DNA of 64,000 nt, taken from JBGLNJ01 sp041300525 (lineage in GTDB: Bacteria > Chloroflexota > Anaerolineae > Fen-1058). The translations under genes were made by a program, and so were the position numbers. Position 1 is the first letter of the stretch. The number at the start of each line of letters is the position of its first letter. Of the stretch, positions 41,581 to 49,791 are shown one piece after another. The notes under the pieces are model-generated. The model did no database searches, was not told where the DNA came from, and saw nothing but the letters and a program-made list of their open reading frames with translations. The DNA lies in NCBI GenBank assembly GCA_041300525.1, contig JBGLNJ010000001.1:372001-436000 (forward strand), read 5' to 3'.

Positions 41581-42243
41581 ATGAAGTTCTTTTTGGATAG
41601 CGCCAAAGTAGACGAGATCCGCTACGCGCGCGACATGTGGAACATTGACGGCGTGACGAGCAACCCACGCCACGTGCGCAACAGCGGCAAGCCGTTTCTC
41701 GTCGCCGTCCGCGAAATCGCCGAATTGTTCCACGGCACCGACAAGACGATTTCCGTTGAGGTCAACCCGCACCACACTACCCCCGAAGCGATGGTCGAAG
41801 AAGGCGTCAAGCTGGCGGCCCTGTCGCCTAACTTTGTCATCAAGATTCCGGCGACGGAAGCCGGCTTCAAGGCGCTGTGGACGCTGAAGGACAAGGGCAT
41901 TCGCGTCAATCTGACACTTGTGTTTTCGGCGGCGCAGGCGTTGCAAGCGGCGCGGCTGGGCGCGATGTTCGTTTCGCCCTTTATCGGCTGGAAAGAATCC
42001 AACGGCGAAGAAGTCTCGCGCCTGGTCGCCGAGATCGTGCAGATTTATCGCAACTATGATTTCAAGACGCAGGTGCTCGTGGCGGCGGTCCGCAACGCGC
42101 GGCAGATCGTCGAGGCCGCTGTCTCTGGCGCGCACATTGTGACGGCGGGCTTTGACGTGTACAAGGATTCCTTTGACCATCCGTACACGGCCAAGGGCCT
42201 CAAGCTGTTCGCCGATAACTGGGACGCGACGCCCTACGAGTGA
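41581..42243 (+). CDS. Transaldolase / fructose-6-phosphate aldolase-like class I aldolase
   Basis: A 220-residue TalC/FSA-type protein. ATG 41581 lies 7 bases after GAGGAG and gives MKFFLDSAKVDEIRYARDMW, the standard family start; the ATG at 41575 is too close to the ribosome site. The Schiff-base lysine is K88 in FVIKIPATEAGFKAL. Other family motifs are GVTSNPRHV, GIRVNLTLVFSAAQALQAAR, FVSPFIGW and VLVAAVRNARQI. NPRHV replaces the more usual NPSL/NPTI. Members cleave or transfer dihydroxyacetone units; enzymes of this size also serve in transaldolase-type sulfoglycolysis, which the neighbours make plausible. It is followed closely by the isomerase gene. Confidence 0.9.
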   Translation: MKFFLDSAKVDEIRYARDMWNIDGVTSNPRHVRNSGKPFLVAVREIAELFHGTDKTISVEVNPHHTTPEAMVEEGVKLAALSPNFVIKIPATEAGFKALWTLKDKGIRVNLTLVFSAAQALQAARLGAMFVSPFIGWKESNGEEVSRLVAEIVQIYRNYDFKTQVLVAAVRNARQIVEAAVSGAHIVTAGFDVYKDSFDHPYTAKGLKLFADNWDATPYE

Positions 42244-42324
42244 TGGCGGATTTCGGATTTTTGATTGCGGTGCGCGCTTCATATTCGATTCATGCGCCGC
42301 AATCCGAAATCGAAGGAATGTGCG

Positions 42325-43689
42325 ATGTCTTTTATCAACCCCGAACCGACCCGCCTCGGCCTGGTGTGCCTGGCGCGCCTGACGTTCGAGGCGGACCTGG
42401 CGGCGCAGTGGTACATTCAGGCGCAGGCGATGATTCGCGCGTTGGGTGGCGTGCAGCTCTGCGCGGTCGAAAAACTCGTGATTGAGTCAGACGACGCGGA
42501 CACGGCCATCGCCGAACTGCGCGCCGCGAACATTGACGCTCTTGTCATCTTGAGCGGCACGTTCGCGCTGGGCGGATTGGCTCAGCGATTGGCCCAGTCG
42601 TTCCCCAACTTGCCCCTGCTTTTGTGGGCCTGGCCGGAGCCGCAAGAACAAACGGGCAAGCTGCGCCTCAACTCGCTGGTGGGCGTGACGGTCAACGCAA
42701 GCAATCTGTATAAACTCGGCCATCGCCCGATGACGCTTTACGCGGCGCTGGACGACCCGCGCACAGCGGCGACGATCACACAGTTGGCGCGCGTGGTGGG
42801 CATCTTGCGCGACTTGCGCCGGTTGCGCCTCGCGCTCATCGGCGGGCACGCGCCCGGCTTTGACAACCTGGCCGTGAACAAGCTCGCGCTGCGGCGCGCG
42901 CTCGGCGTTGAAGTGGTGGACGTCGGCTTGCAGACCATCGTCACGCGCGCCCGGAACATGGCGGCGAATCGCGTGCAGGCGGCCAAGTCTGACCTGCTCC
43001 GTCCATTCGACGACACGTCCGAGGTCAACGACGCCCAAGGCGACTTGTTCGCCGCGCTCGTCCTCGCGTTGCGCGAATTCGCCGCCGAGGCCAAGTTCGA
43101 CGCGATGACACTCAAGTGCTGGGGCGACCTGGTGGAAGTGTATGGCATTGCCGGCTGCGGCGCGGTCTCGCAGTTGAACGACATGGGCCTCTTTACCGGC
43201 TGCGAGGGCGACGTGATGGGCACGCTCACGATGCTCATCGCACGGCGGCTGACGGGCGTTCACCCGTTCCTGACAGATTTCGTTTCGGTGGACCGCGAAA
43301 GCAACACGGGCGTCTTGTGGCACGGCGGCTGCGCGCCGATCAGCCTGGCCAACCCGGCCCATCCCAAGCATCTGTTCTCTCACTTTGCGGGCGGCAAGGG
43401 CTTGACGGCCGGCTTTGCGCTCAAGCCGGGCCGCGTGACGATTTTGCGCCTGGGAGATGATGGACGCGACCTGCGGATGCTGGCGACGACAGGGCAGGCG
43501 CTTGAGACTGAAATGGACGTGCGCGGCACGTTGGCGCGCGTGGCGTTTGATGGCGACGTCGGCGCGTTCCTCGATGAAATGCTTTCGCGCGGATGGGAAC
43601 ATCACCTCATCATGGCCTACGGCGAGATCGTGCCGGAGCTAGAGATGCTGGCGCGCTTGTTGCGCATCCCGCTCACCGTGATGAAATGA
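42325..43689 (+). CDS. L-fucose/arabinose isomerase-related protein (COG2407-like)
   Basis: A 454-residue cytosolic protein. ATG 42325 follows AAGGAATGTGCG; the longer frame from 42265 is repeat-derived sequence. The N-terminal two-thirds is Rossmann-like (RLGLVCLARLTFEADLAAQW, AALVILSGTF-type strands, RLALIGGHAPGFDN). The catalytic region carries MTLKCWGDLVEVYGIAGCGA, then SQLNDMGLFTGCEGDVMGTL, DFVSVDRESNTGVLWHGGCA and a late aldose-binding segment. E/D/H metal ligands fit the family pattern. It should interconvert an aldose and a ketose. Between a transaldolase and a GH31 glycosidase it is a good candidate for making the ketose that the aldolase cleaves. Confidence 0.82.
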   Translation: MSFINPEPTRLGLVCLARLTFEADLAAQWYIQAQAMIRALGGVQLCAVEKLVIESDDADTAIAELRAANIDALVILSGTFALGGLAQRLAQSFPNLPLLLWAWPEPQEQTGKLRLNSLVGVTVNASNLYKLGHRPMTLYAALDDPRTAATITQLARVVGILRDLRRLRLALIGGHAPGFDNLAVNKLALRRALGVEVVDVGLQTIVTRARNMAANRVQAAKSDLLRPFDDTSEVNDAQGDLFAALVLALREFAAEAKFDAMTLKCWGDLVEVYGIAGCGAVSQLNDMGLFTGCEGDVMGTLTMLIARRLTGVHPFLTDFVSVDRESNTGVLWHGGCAPISLANPAHPKHLFSHFAGGKGLTAGFALKPGRVTILRLGDDGRDLRMLATTGQALETEMDVRGTLARVAFDGDVGAFLDEMLSRGWEHHLIMAYGEIVPELEMLARLLRIPLTVMK

Positions 43690-43766
43690 CCGCAGTCGGC
43701 TGATAGTGAATGGCTATTGACTGGCGGCGACAAATCCGACTTTTGGCTTCCGACATCTGATTTCCG
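43687..43766. repeat. Degenerate short-repeat spacer (GACCGCA / CCGACTT types)
   Basis: The gap before the GH31 gene contains ACCGCAGTCGGCTG and ATCCGACTTTTGGCTTCCGA followed by CATCTGATTTCCGA, degenerate 7-8 base words like those at 35496-35540. No ribosome site is visible before the GH31 ATG at 43767. Confidence 0.5.
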
Positions 43767-46700
43767 ATGACGATCATTCTCTTTCTCTTTATCGCGGCGC
43801 TGCAAACGGCGCTCATCACCTGGCAACATTTCTCGCCGTTCGAGCGCGAGAGCAATCTGCGCGCGGTGCTGTGGGGCGCCAAACCTGCGCCGCGTTACTG
43901 GGCTGTCCTCGCGCTCGACGTGTGCGTGGCGCTGCTAGTTTTTTTGCTGACCTTGAGCGTGTGGCCGCCCTCGTCCGGCGATTCGTCGTCGGCGCGATTT
44001 GCGCGAGTGTTGCCCGCGTGGATTGTGACCGCGCTGCTGGCGGCGGCGGCACATCACTGGATCACCGAGTCGGTCATTCGCTTTCCGAACTATTCAATGA
44101 TCGTGCGGCGGATGATCCCCGCGCTGGTCATGGGCGTCGTCGTGGTGGCGATGGCGCTGCTGATGGTTGTAATGGCGGCGACACCTGATTTCTCGTCGGC
44201 ATTGAATGTGTGGACGCGCGCTTTGCCCTCGGTGTTTGTCCCCGCGCTGCTGCTGGCGCTGCTTGTCTTTGCGTTGTGCTCGTTGGCGTTCCTCGTGCGC
44301 GTGATTCCGGTGATCGGTTCATTCGCGCACGCGGCAATCTCGACCGGCTTGTTCATCTGGTTGATGGAACGCTACGGGAATAGGGTAGGACAAGTTGCCA
44401 ACTTGTCCTACGCGGCCACTGGCTTGAGCGGGCTGGAAGGCGTGACGCTCGGTATCGGCGCGATTGCGCTCGTCGCGCTCATCCTTGCGTGGCGATTGCC
44501 CGGCGCGCAAAAACACGCCGACTCGGTCGAGCCGCCGCCGTTGGTTGTGGATGAACCGGCGAGCATCAAGCCATCCATCGCTATCACCGGGCCAGGTGCG
44601 ACGCTGGCTTCCGCCTCTGCGCGCGTCGAGGTGACGCGCGCGCCGCTGCGCGTCGTCGTCAAGAACACGCAGGGCCAGACGCTCTGGCAACTGGCCGAGC
44701 GCGGCCTGACGCGTGATTTGCTCTTGCAGAAAATCATCTCGATTCCCGTCCTTTACACGGGCAACACGATCAAGATGAAATGGCGAGCGTGGAGCCAGCC
44801 CGTCACGCGGGTCACGGACATCGCCGCCGAGGGCAATGCGCTTGTCGTCACCTTTGGCTCTGACGTTTTGCGTTTCACGTTTCACGCCAGAGACATTTTG
44901 CGCATCGAATTTCGTCATTCGTCATTCGTCCTTCGTCATTCATCCATCGCTTTTTCCGCTCTCGACGACGCGCACTATCTCGGTTTCGGCCAACGCTTTA
45001 ACAAGGTGGATCAACGCGGCGAAGACATTTACTTTTTCGTCGAAGAAGGCGGCGTCGGCTACGAGTGGGCCAAGATGCGCCTGCCGTGGCTCTACCCGAT
45101 TTTGCGATGGCTGTATGGCCCGCGCGGCTCGTTCCCGAACCGCGAACAATGCACGGGCTTTCCCGTTCCCTTCGGCCTCGTCAGCCGCGAGCACGGCCCA
45201 ACGGTCGGCGTGTTCTGGAACACCTACAAGCCTTCGTGGATCAAGTTGCCCAATCTCCACGCCAAGCGTCCAATACTCGATACCCAATCTGCCCGCCTGA
45301 CGGTATTAGACAACAAGCTGGATCTCTACCTGTGCGCCGGCCCCACCGCCCTTGACGCCATCGCCCAATACACCTCGCTCACAGGCCGCTCGGAAACGCC
45401 GCCTCCGTGGGCGCTTTTGCCGTGGAAGACGCGCACGGGCGCGGTCACCGAAGAGGATACGCTCGAAGACATGCGCGAGTTCCGCAAGCTGGACATTCCA
45501 TTGGCGCAAGTGGGCATCGAGCACTGGCAAGATATTCGCGGCTCGTACGAATTTTCGAAGCAGTGGTGGCCTCACATTGACGATTTGATAAAGACGGCGC
45601 GCGACAACGGTTATCGCGTTCACATCTGGCATTTCCCGTACATGAACGCGGGCGCGGCCACGCATCGAGAGGGCGTGCGGCGCGGCTATTTCATTCACAA
45701 TCGCCTGGGCCTGCCGTATCAGCAGCGCATCTTTCACGGCATCGCCACCGTCGTGGATCATTCCAATCCGCGCGCGGCGGCCTGGCACGAAAAGATTGTC
45801 GCGAAAACATTCCATGCGCGCGGCATCCAGGGTGTGATGACCGATTACGCCGAGTCCGTTCCGCCCGATTCGGTTTTCTACAACGGGCAGAGCGGGCTGG
45901 CGATGCGCAATGCCTATCCGGTGATGTATTGCCAAGCGATGAAGCGCGCGGCGAGCAGCGTGTTGGGCGACGACTATATTCTCTATCCGCGCGCGGGGTA
46001 CGCCGGCACGCAGCGATTCGTCGCCGCGCAGTGGTCCGGCGATCAGGATACCGACTGGGACGATGGCGACGGATTGCCGGCCGCCGTGCGCGCGATGCTC
46101 AACGCTTCGATGTGCGGCTTTCCCGTGCACGGCTCCGACATTGGCGGGTGGTACGATTGGTTCGCGCCGTTCACGACCAAAGAGCTGTACATTCGCTGGG
46201 CCGAGGTCGGCTGTTACTCGCCGCTGATGCGCGCGCACGGCGGGCCGATGGGCCGCAACCGCGAGCCGTGGAAGTTTGACGAGGAGACGGTCGAGATTTA
46301 TCGGACGCTTTCGCAAGAGCACGTCAAGTTGTTCCCGTACCTCTACTCGCTGGCAATCAATGCGGCCCGGACCGGCAAGCCGATCATCCTTCACCCCGCG
46401 CTGCTCTGGCCCGATCAACACGAGCTGTATCAAGTCGAAGATGCGTGGATGATCGGCGAGGCGTTGTACGTCGCGCCGGTTATTCAACCCGGAGTGACCC
46501 AACGCGAGGTCGTCTTGCCGCCCGGCGAGTGGTGGGATTTGAACGATCATAAACCGGCGCGCGGCCCCGCGCGCATCACCGTTGATGCGCCCTTCGGCCG
46601 GACGCCGCGCTTTTTGCGGCGCGGTTACATCTTGCCGCGATTCGCGCAGTCGTTCGACACATTTGACGATCCGACGAAGGACGAAAGACGAACGACGAAC

Positions 46701-46889
46701 AAGATTGGTCCTTCGTCATTCGTCATTCGTCCGCCAAAAGTTGGCTCGCTGGGCGACGACCTGGATGTGTGGCTCTATCCGTCTGATGGCGCATCGTCAT
46801 TCACGCTTTTTGACGGAACAGTGTTGGATAGCTCTCTGCGCGCGAGTTCAATCGGCGCGCGCCGCACGACCTGGACCATCTATGGCTGA
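43767..46889 (+). CDS. Membrane-anchored GH31 glycoside hydrolase (GDQxxDW type)
   Basis: A 1,040-residue fusion. Residues 1-260 contain about seven hydrophobic helices (for example ALVMGVVVVAMALLMVVMAA, PSVFVPALLLALLVFALCSL). A GH31 N-terminal beta domain follows (~270-520), then the barrel (~560-900) and beta-sandwich end. Nucleophile is D693 in GVMTDYAESVPPDSVFYNG; acid/base is D759 in AAQWSGDQDTDWDDGDGLP; HGSDIGGW ends the active site. The GDQxxDW signature and RAGYAGTQ resemble sulfoquinovosidases such as YihQ, but the RxxW sulfonate clamp region reads IRGSYEFSKQWWPH, lacking the arginine. A palindrome (44385-44411) and two tracts of short repeats (44870-44945, 46672-46735) are read through in frame. 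Its end overlaps the next gene by 8 bases. Confidence 0.88.
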   Translation: MTIILFLFIAALQTALITWQHFSPFERESNLRAVLWGAKPAPRYWAVLALDVCVALLVFLLTLSVWPPSSGDSSSARFARVLPAWIVTALLAAAAHHWITESVIRFPNYSMIVRRMIPALVMGVVVVAMALLMVVMAATPDFSSALNVWTRALPSVFVPALLLALLVFALCSLAFLVRVIPVIGSFAHAAISTGLFIWLMERYGNRVGQVANLSYAATGLSGLEGVTLGIGAIALVALILAWRLPGAQKHADSVEPPPLVVDEPASIKPSIAITGPGATLASASARVEVTRAPLRVVVKNTQGQTLWQLAERGLTRDLLLQKIISIPVLYTGNTIKMKWRAWSQPVTRVTDIAAEGNALVVTFGSDVLRFTFHARDILRIEFRHSSFVLRHSSIAFSALDDAHYLGFGQRFNKVDQRGEDIYFFVEEGGVGYEWAKMRLPWLYPILRWLYGPRGSFPNREQCTGFPVPFGLVSREHGPTVGVFWNTYKPSWIKLPNLHAKRPILDTQSARLTVLDNKLDLYLCAGPTALDAIAQYTSLTGRSETPPPWALLPWKTRTGAVTEEDTLEDMREFRKLDIPLAQVGIEHWQDIRGSYEFSKQWWPHIDDLIKTARDNGYRVHIWHFPYMNAGAATHREGVRRGYFIHNRLGLPYQQRIFHGIATVVDHSNPRAAAWHEKIVAKTFHARGIQGVMTDYAESVPPDSVFYNGQSGLAMRNAYPVMYCQAMKRAASSVLGDDYILYPRAGYAGTQRFVAAQWSGDQDTDWDDGDGLPAAVRAMLNASMCGFPVHGSDIGGWYDWFAPFTTKELYIRWAEVGCYSPLMRAHGGPMGRNREPWKFDEETVEIYRTLSQEHVKLFPYLYSLAINAARTGKPIILHPALLWPDQHELYQVEDAWMIGEALYVAPVIQPGVTQREVVLPPGEWWDLNDHKPARGPARITVDAPFGRTPRFLRRGYILPRFAQSFDTFDDPTKDERRTTNKIGPSSFVIRPPKVGSLGDDLDVWLYPSDGASSFTLFDGTVLDSSLRASSIGARRTTWTIYG
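44385..44411. repeat. GTAGGACAAGTTG palindrome inside the GH31 gene
   Basis: Perfect 13-bp arms around a single C (44398) are read in frame as RVGQVANLSYA. The same family occurs at 5608-5638, and a decayed half-copy (GCAGGACCAGTTGGCAACTT) is at about 50908-50927. Confidence 0.85.
44870..44945. repeat. CGTTTCA and TTCGTCA repeat tract within the GH31 gene
   Basis: TTTTGCGTTTCACGTTTCACG is followed, after a short gap, by five TTCGTCA-like heptads. It encodes LRFTFHARD and FRHSSFVLRHSSIAFS in frame, between strands of the beta domain. Confidence 0.75.
46672..46735. repeat. GACGAAG / TTCGTCA inverted heptad tract within the GH31 gene
   Basis: GACGAAGGACGAAAGACGAA plus a GACGAAC unit is followed by CCTTCGTCATTCGTCATTCGT, i.e. 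the same heptad in both orientations. It encodes DPTKDERRTTNKIGPSSFVI in frame near the C-terminus. Confidence 0.75.
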
Positions 46890-48114
46890 TTCGCCGGCGG
46901 CCATCCGCCATCAGCCAAGACCTGAGCGACTCGTCACGGTCACGGCGGCTGTCATCGCCCTGTGCATTCTGGGCGATTCGTTCCTGTATGGCTTGTTGCC
47001 GCTGGAAGCGAAAAATCTCGGCATCGCGCTGCCGCTCGTCGGCATCCTGTTGAGCGCGAACCGCCTGGTGCGGTTGATTTCCAACACGTGGGCCAGCGCG
47101 GTCTTTGAGCGGCTTGGCCCACGCACGCCTTTTATCTTGGCGGCGGTGCTGTCGCTCATCACGACGGCGCTGTATGGCGTGGGCTGGGGATTTGCCGTTT
47201 TCTTGTTCGCTCGATTGGGCTGGGGCATTGCGTGGTCGGCGCTACGGCAGGGCGGCTATCAAGCGATTTGGACGGGCGCCGAATCGGCGCGCGGGCGATT
47301 GACCGGCTTGATGTGGGGCATTATCCGACTGGGCAGCGCGGCAAGCGTTCTGATGGGCGGCTATCTGCGTGACCGGTTCGGCTATCGCGCGGCGATTTTG
47401 TGTGTGACCGCGGTGACGGCGCTGGCGATTCCCGTTGCGCTTTCGATTCGCTGGCCGCGCGGGGCCGAGTTTAAATTGCGCCCGCTGCCCGCGAACGGGC
47501 GCGGCTCTTCGCTGGCGGGTTGGCGCGCGGTGCTGGCGACGGGCCTTGGCCGGCAATTGCTCGCCGCCGGTTTCATGGATCGCGTGTTTGAAGGCATCGT
47601 CATCTCGACGACGTCCTTGTTCCTGGCGAGCCGCTTTGGATCGAGCGAGTTGCTGGCGGGCCTGGGCATCCGCGTGGGCACGATTGCGGGCTTGTTGCTG
47701 GCGCTGCGCTGGCTATCGGATTTGATCTTTGGCCCCACCATCGGCGCGCTCTCGGACAAGTTGGGACGGCTGCGGACGCTGGCGGTGATCGTCTGCGGAA
47801 TGTCGGCGGCGGTCGTGGGTGTGGTGAACCTGGCGGGGTTGCCGCTGCTGCTGTGCCTGGCGATGATGTTTGTGGGCAGCGTGGGGCTGAACACGACGTT
47901 GAATGCGGCGGCGAACAGCGCCGCGTTGCAGGCCGAGCGCCCGCACATTTTTGTGGGCGTGTACACGACGGTGGCCGATGCCGGATCGGCGCTGGGGCCG
48001 CTGTTGGCCTATTCGCTCGGCGTGGTCTTGAACCTGAACGTGCTCTACATCTTGACCGGCAGCCTGTTGCTGGCGACGGTCCTGATTTATACGCGGTTGG
48101 CGGCAAGTCGGTAA
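46882..48114 (+). CDS. MFS transporter (second in the cluster)
   Basis: A 410-residue 12-helix transporter. The ATG at 46882 overlaps the GH31 stop by 8 bases (ATGGCTGA), indicating coupling. Motifs are SANRLVRLISNTWASAVFER and LGPRTPFI after helix 2, and a central loop around residue 200 (RGAEFKLRPLPANGRGSS). In the second half, LSDKLGRLRTLAVI repeats the loop 2-3 motif. Coupling to a glycoside hydrolase suggests uptake of its substrate or product. The substrate is not readable from the sequence. Confidence 0.87.
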   Translation: MADSPAAIRHQPRPERLVTVTAAVIALCILGDSFLYGLLPLEAKNLGIALPLVGILLSANRLVRLISNTWASAVFERLGPRTPFILAAVLSLITTALYGVGWGFAVFLFARLGWGIAWSALRQGGYQAIWTGAESARGRLTGLMWGIIRLGSAASVLMGGYLRDRFGYRAAILCVTAVTALAIPVALSIRWPRGAEFKLRPLPANGRGSSLAGWRAVLATGLGRQLLAAGFMDRVFEGIVISTTSLFLASRFGSSELLAGLGIRVGTIAGLLLALRWLSDLIFGPTIGALSDKLGRLRTLAVIVCGMSAAVVGVVNLAGLPLLLCLAMMFVGSVGLNTTLNAAANSAALQAERPHIFVGVYTTVADAGSALGPLLAYSLGVVLNLNVLYILTGSLLLATVLIYTRLAASR

Positions 48115-48129
48115 AGGCAGCGCGGATGT

Positions 48130-48235
48130 TGGCGCTGGCAAAGTCGGAATACACAATACACAGCACGCAGTACGTCGTGAAACGCAACCCTCACGTTTTA
48201 CGTTTCACGTTTGACGAATCACATTTTTAGGAGGC
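48130..48235. repeat. Degenerate repeat spacer before the dehydratase genes
   Basis: Contains ACACAATACACAGCACGCAG and CGTTTTACGTTTCACGTTTG, members of the same repeat classes seen inside nearby genes. The ribosome site AGGAGG for the SAF gene starts right after it (48229-48234). Confidence 0.6.
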
Positions 48236-48238
48236 ACT

Positions 48239-48526
48239 ATGGCACACGGAATTTTGTTGCACGAACCCGACGACGATGTCGGCGTTGCCGTGATAGACGT
48301 CAAGTCCGGCGACGAGGTGGGCGCAGTGACGCTCGAAGGCGCGTTTGTGGCGAACGTCAAGCTGGTCAACGACGTTCCGCTCGGGCACAAGGTAGCGATG
48401 AAGGACATTGCTCAGGGCAAGGACGTGATCGAGTACGGGCGCGGCATTGGCCTGGCGTCGCAGGCCGCACCGCGCGGCTCGCACGTGCACACGCACAATC
48501 TCAAGACCAAGAGGTGGAAAGCATGA
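48239..48526 (+). CDS. SAF-domain small subunit of a UxaA-family dehydratase/sulfo-lyase
   Basis: A 95-residue SAF domain, starting 4 bases after AGGAGG. Its pattern (ILLHEPDDDVGVAVIDVKSG, VKLVNDVPLGHKVAMKDIAQ, YGRGIGLASQAAPRGSHVHT) is the N-terminal subunit of altronate/galactarate dehydratases and of SuyA, the small subunit of (R)-sulfolactate sulfo-lyase. The SAF domain lies next to the metal site of the large subunit. It overlaps the large-subunit gene by 4 bases (ATGA). In many altronate dehydratases the two parts are one protein, so the split form is compatible with a SuyAB-like enzyme. Confidence 0.88.
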   Translation: MAHGILLHEPDDDVGVAVIDVKSGDEVGAVTLEGAFVANVKLVNDVPLGHKVAMKDIAQGKDVIEYGRGIGLASQAAPRGSHVHTHNLKTKRWKA

Positions 48527-49689
48527 TCAAGCCACAAGGACTAAAGTTCACCGGCTATCGCCGCGCCGATGGGCGTTTTGGCGTCCGCAACCACGTCCTC
48601 GTCATCCCCGTGGATGATCTTTCCAACGCGGCGGCGGAAGGCGTGGCGCACAACATTCGCGGGACGATGGCTTTGCCCCATCCGTATGGCCGCTTGCAAT
48701 TCGGCGCGGACTTGGACTTGACCTTCCGCACGCTGGCGGGCCAGGGCCGCAATCCCAACTGCGCCGCCGCCATCGTCATCGGCATCGAGCCGAACTGGAC
48801 AGATCGCATCGTCCAGGAAATCGCCAAAACCGGCAAGCCCGTCGCGGGATTCAGCATCGAGCGCGCGGGCGATCACAAGACAATCGAAGCCGCGTCGCGC
48901 AAGGCCAAAGAATTCGTGCATTACGCCACCGACTTGCAGCGCGAGCCGTTCACCGTCCCGCAGTTGACGATGAGCACCAAATGCGGCGAGTCGGACACGA
49001 CTTCGGGCCTGGCGTCGAACCCGACCGTCGGGCGCGCGTTCGAGCGATTGGCCGACGCGGGCGCGACACTCATCTTTGGCGAGACGACCGAAGTGACTGG
49101 CGGCGAAGACATGATCATGCAGCAATGCGCCACGCCGGAAATCGCCGCGCAGTTCAAAGAGGCGTTTGACGATTACCAGCGCCTCGTCGAAAGCCAGGGC
49201 GTGTCCCTGTTCGGCAGCCAGCCGACCGAGGGCAACATTCGCGGCGGCCTCACGACCATCGAAGAAAAGGCGCTGGGCAACATTCAAAAAGCGGGCCGCT
49301 GCAAGATCATTGACTTTCTAAAGCCGGCGGAAGAGCCGCGCCAGCCCGGCCTCAGCTTTATGGACTCGTCGTCCGCGGCGGCCGAGATGGTGACGCTGTG
49401 CGCCGCCGCCGGTTCCGTCGTCCACTTTTTCACGACGGGCCAGGGCAACGTCATCGGCAATCCCGTGATCCCCGTCATCAAGCTGAGCGCGAATCCGCTC
49501 ACTGTGGCGACGATGTCGGAGCACGTGGACGTTGACCTCAGCGCAATGCTGCGCATCGAGATGAACCTCGACCAGGCCGCCGACGCCGCGCTCTCGATGC
49601 TCGAGCGCACGATCAATGGCCGCCTGACCGCCGCCGAAGTGCTGCGGCACAACGAGTTCGTTCTGACGAAACTTTATCGAAGCGCGTAA
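48523..49689 (+). CDS. UxaA-family large subunit (altronate/galactarate dehydratase or sulfolactate sulfo-lyase)
   Basis: A 388-residue protein. Family motifs: GYRRADGRFGVRNHVLVIPV, DLTFRTLAGQGRNPNCAAAI, TKCGESDTTSGLASNPTVGR, LIFGETTEVTGGEDMI, and GNVIGNPVIPVIKLSANPLT near the end. Cysteines in TKCGES and in the CAAAGSVVH region are candidate iron ligands. Known members dehydrate aldonates/aldarates or release sulfite from 3-sulfolactate (SuyB). Sequence alone does not choose between them, but a neighbouring YeiH-type anion exporter, a transaldolase and a YihQ-related GH31 favour sulfite release. Confidence 0.85.
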   Translation: MIKPQGLKFTGYRRADGRFGVRNHVLVIPVDDLSNAAAEGVAHNIRGTMALPHPYGRLQFGADLDLTFRTLAGQGRNPNCAAAIVIGIEPNWTDRIVQEIAKTGKPVAGFSIERAGDHKTIEAASRKAKEFVHYATDLQREPFTVPQLTMSTKCGESDTTSGLASNPTVGRAFERLADAGATLIFGETTEVTGGEDMIMQQCATPEIAAQFKEAFDDYQRLVESQGVSLFGSQPTEGNIRGGLTTIEEKALGNIQKAGRCKIIDFLKPAEEPRQPGLSFMDSSSAAAEMVTLCAAAGSVVHFFTTGQGNVIGNPVIPVIKLSANPLTVATMSEHVDVDLSAMLRIEMNLDQAADAALSMLERTINGRLTAAEVLRHNEFVLTKLYRSA

Positions 49690-49791
49690 CGCGACCATGG
49701 ACGAGGGCCGAAGGCCCCCTGTGGGCAGACCGCTGACCGCAGCCGAACTTTGGCGGTCGGGGTTCTGCCGTCTGTGGTCAATAGGATGAGG

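Noticed and set aside
43767..46889. Assigning the GH31 as a proven sulfoquinovosidase
   Set aside because: The catalytic signature fits that branch, but the sulfonate-binding arginine/tryptophan motif is not seen, so only a GH31 call is given.
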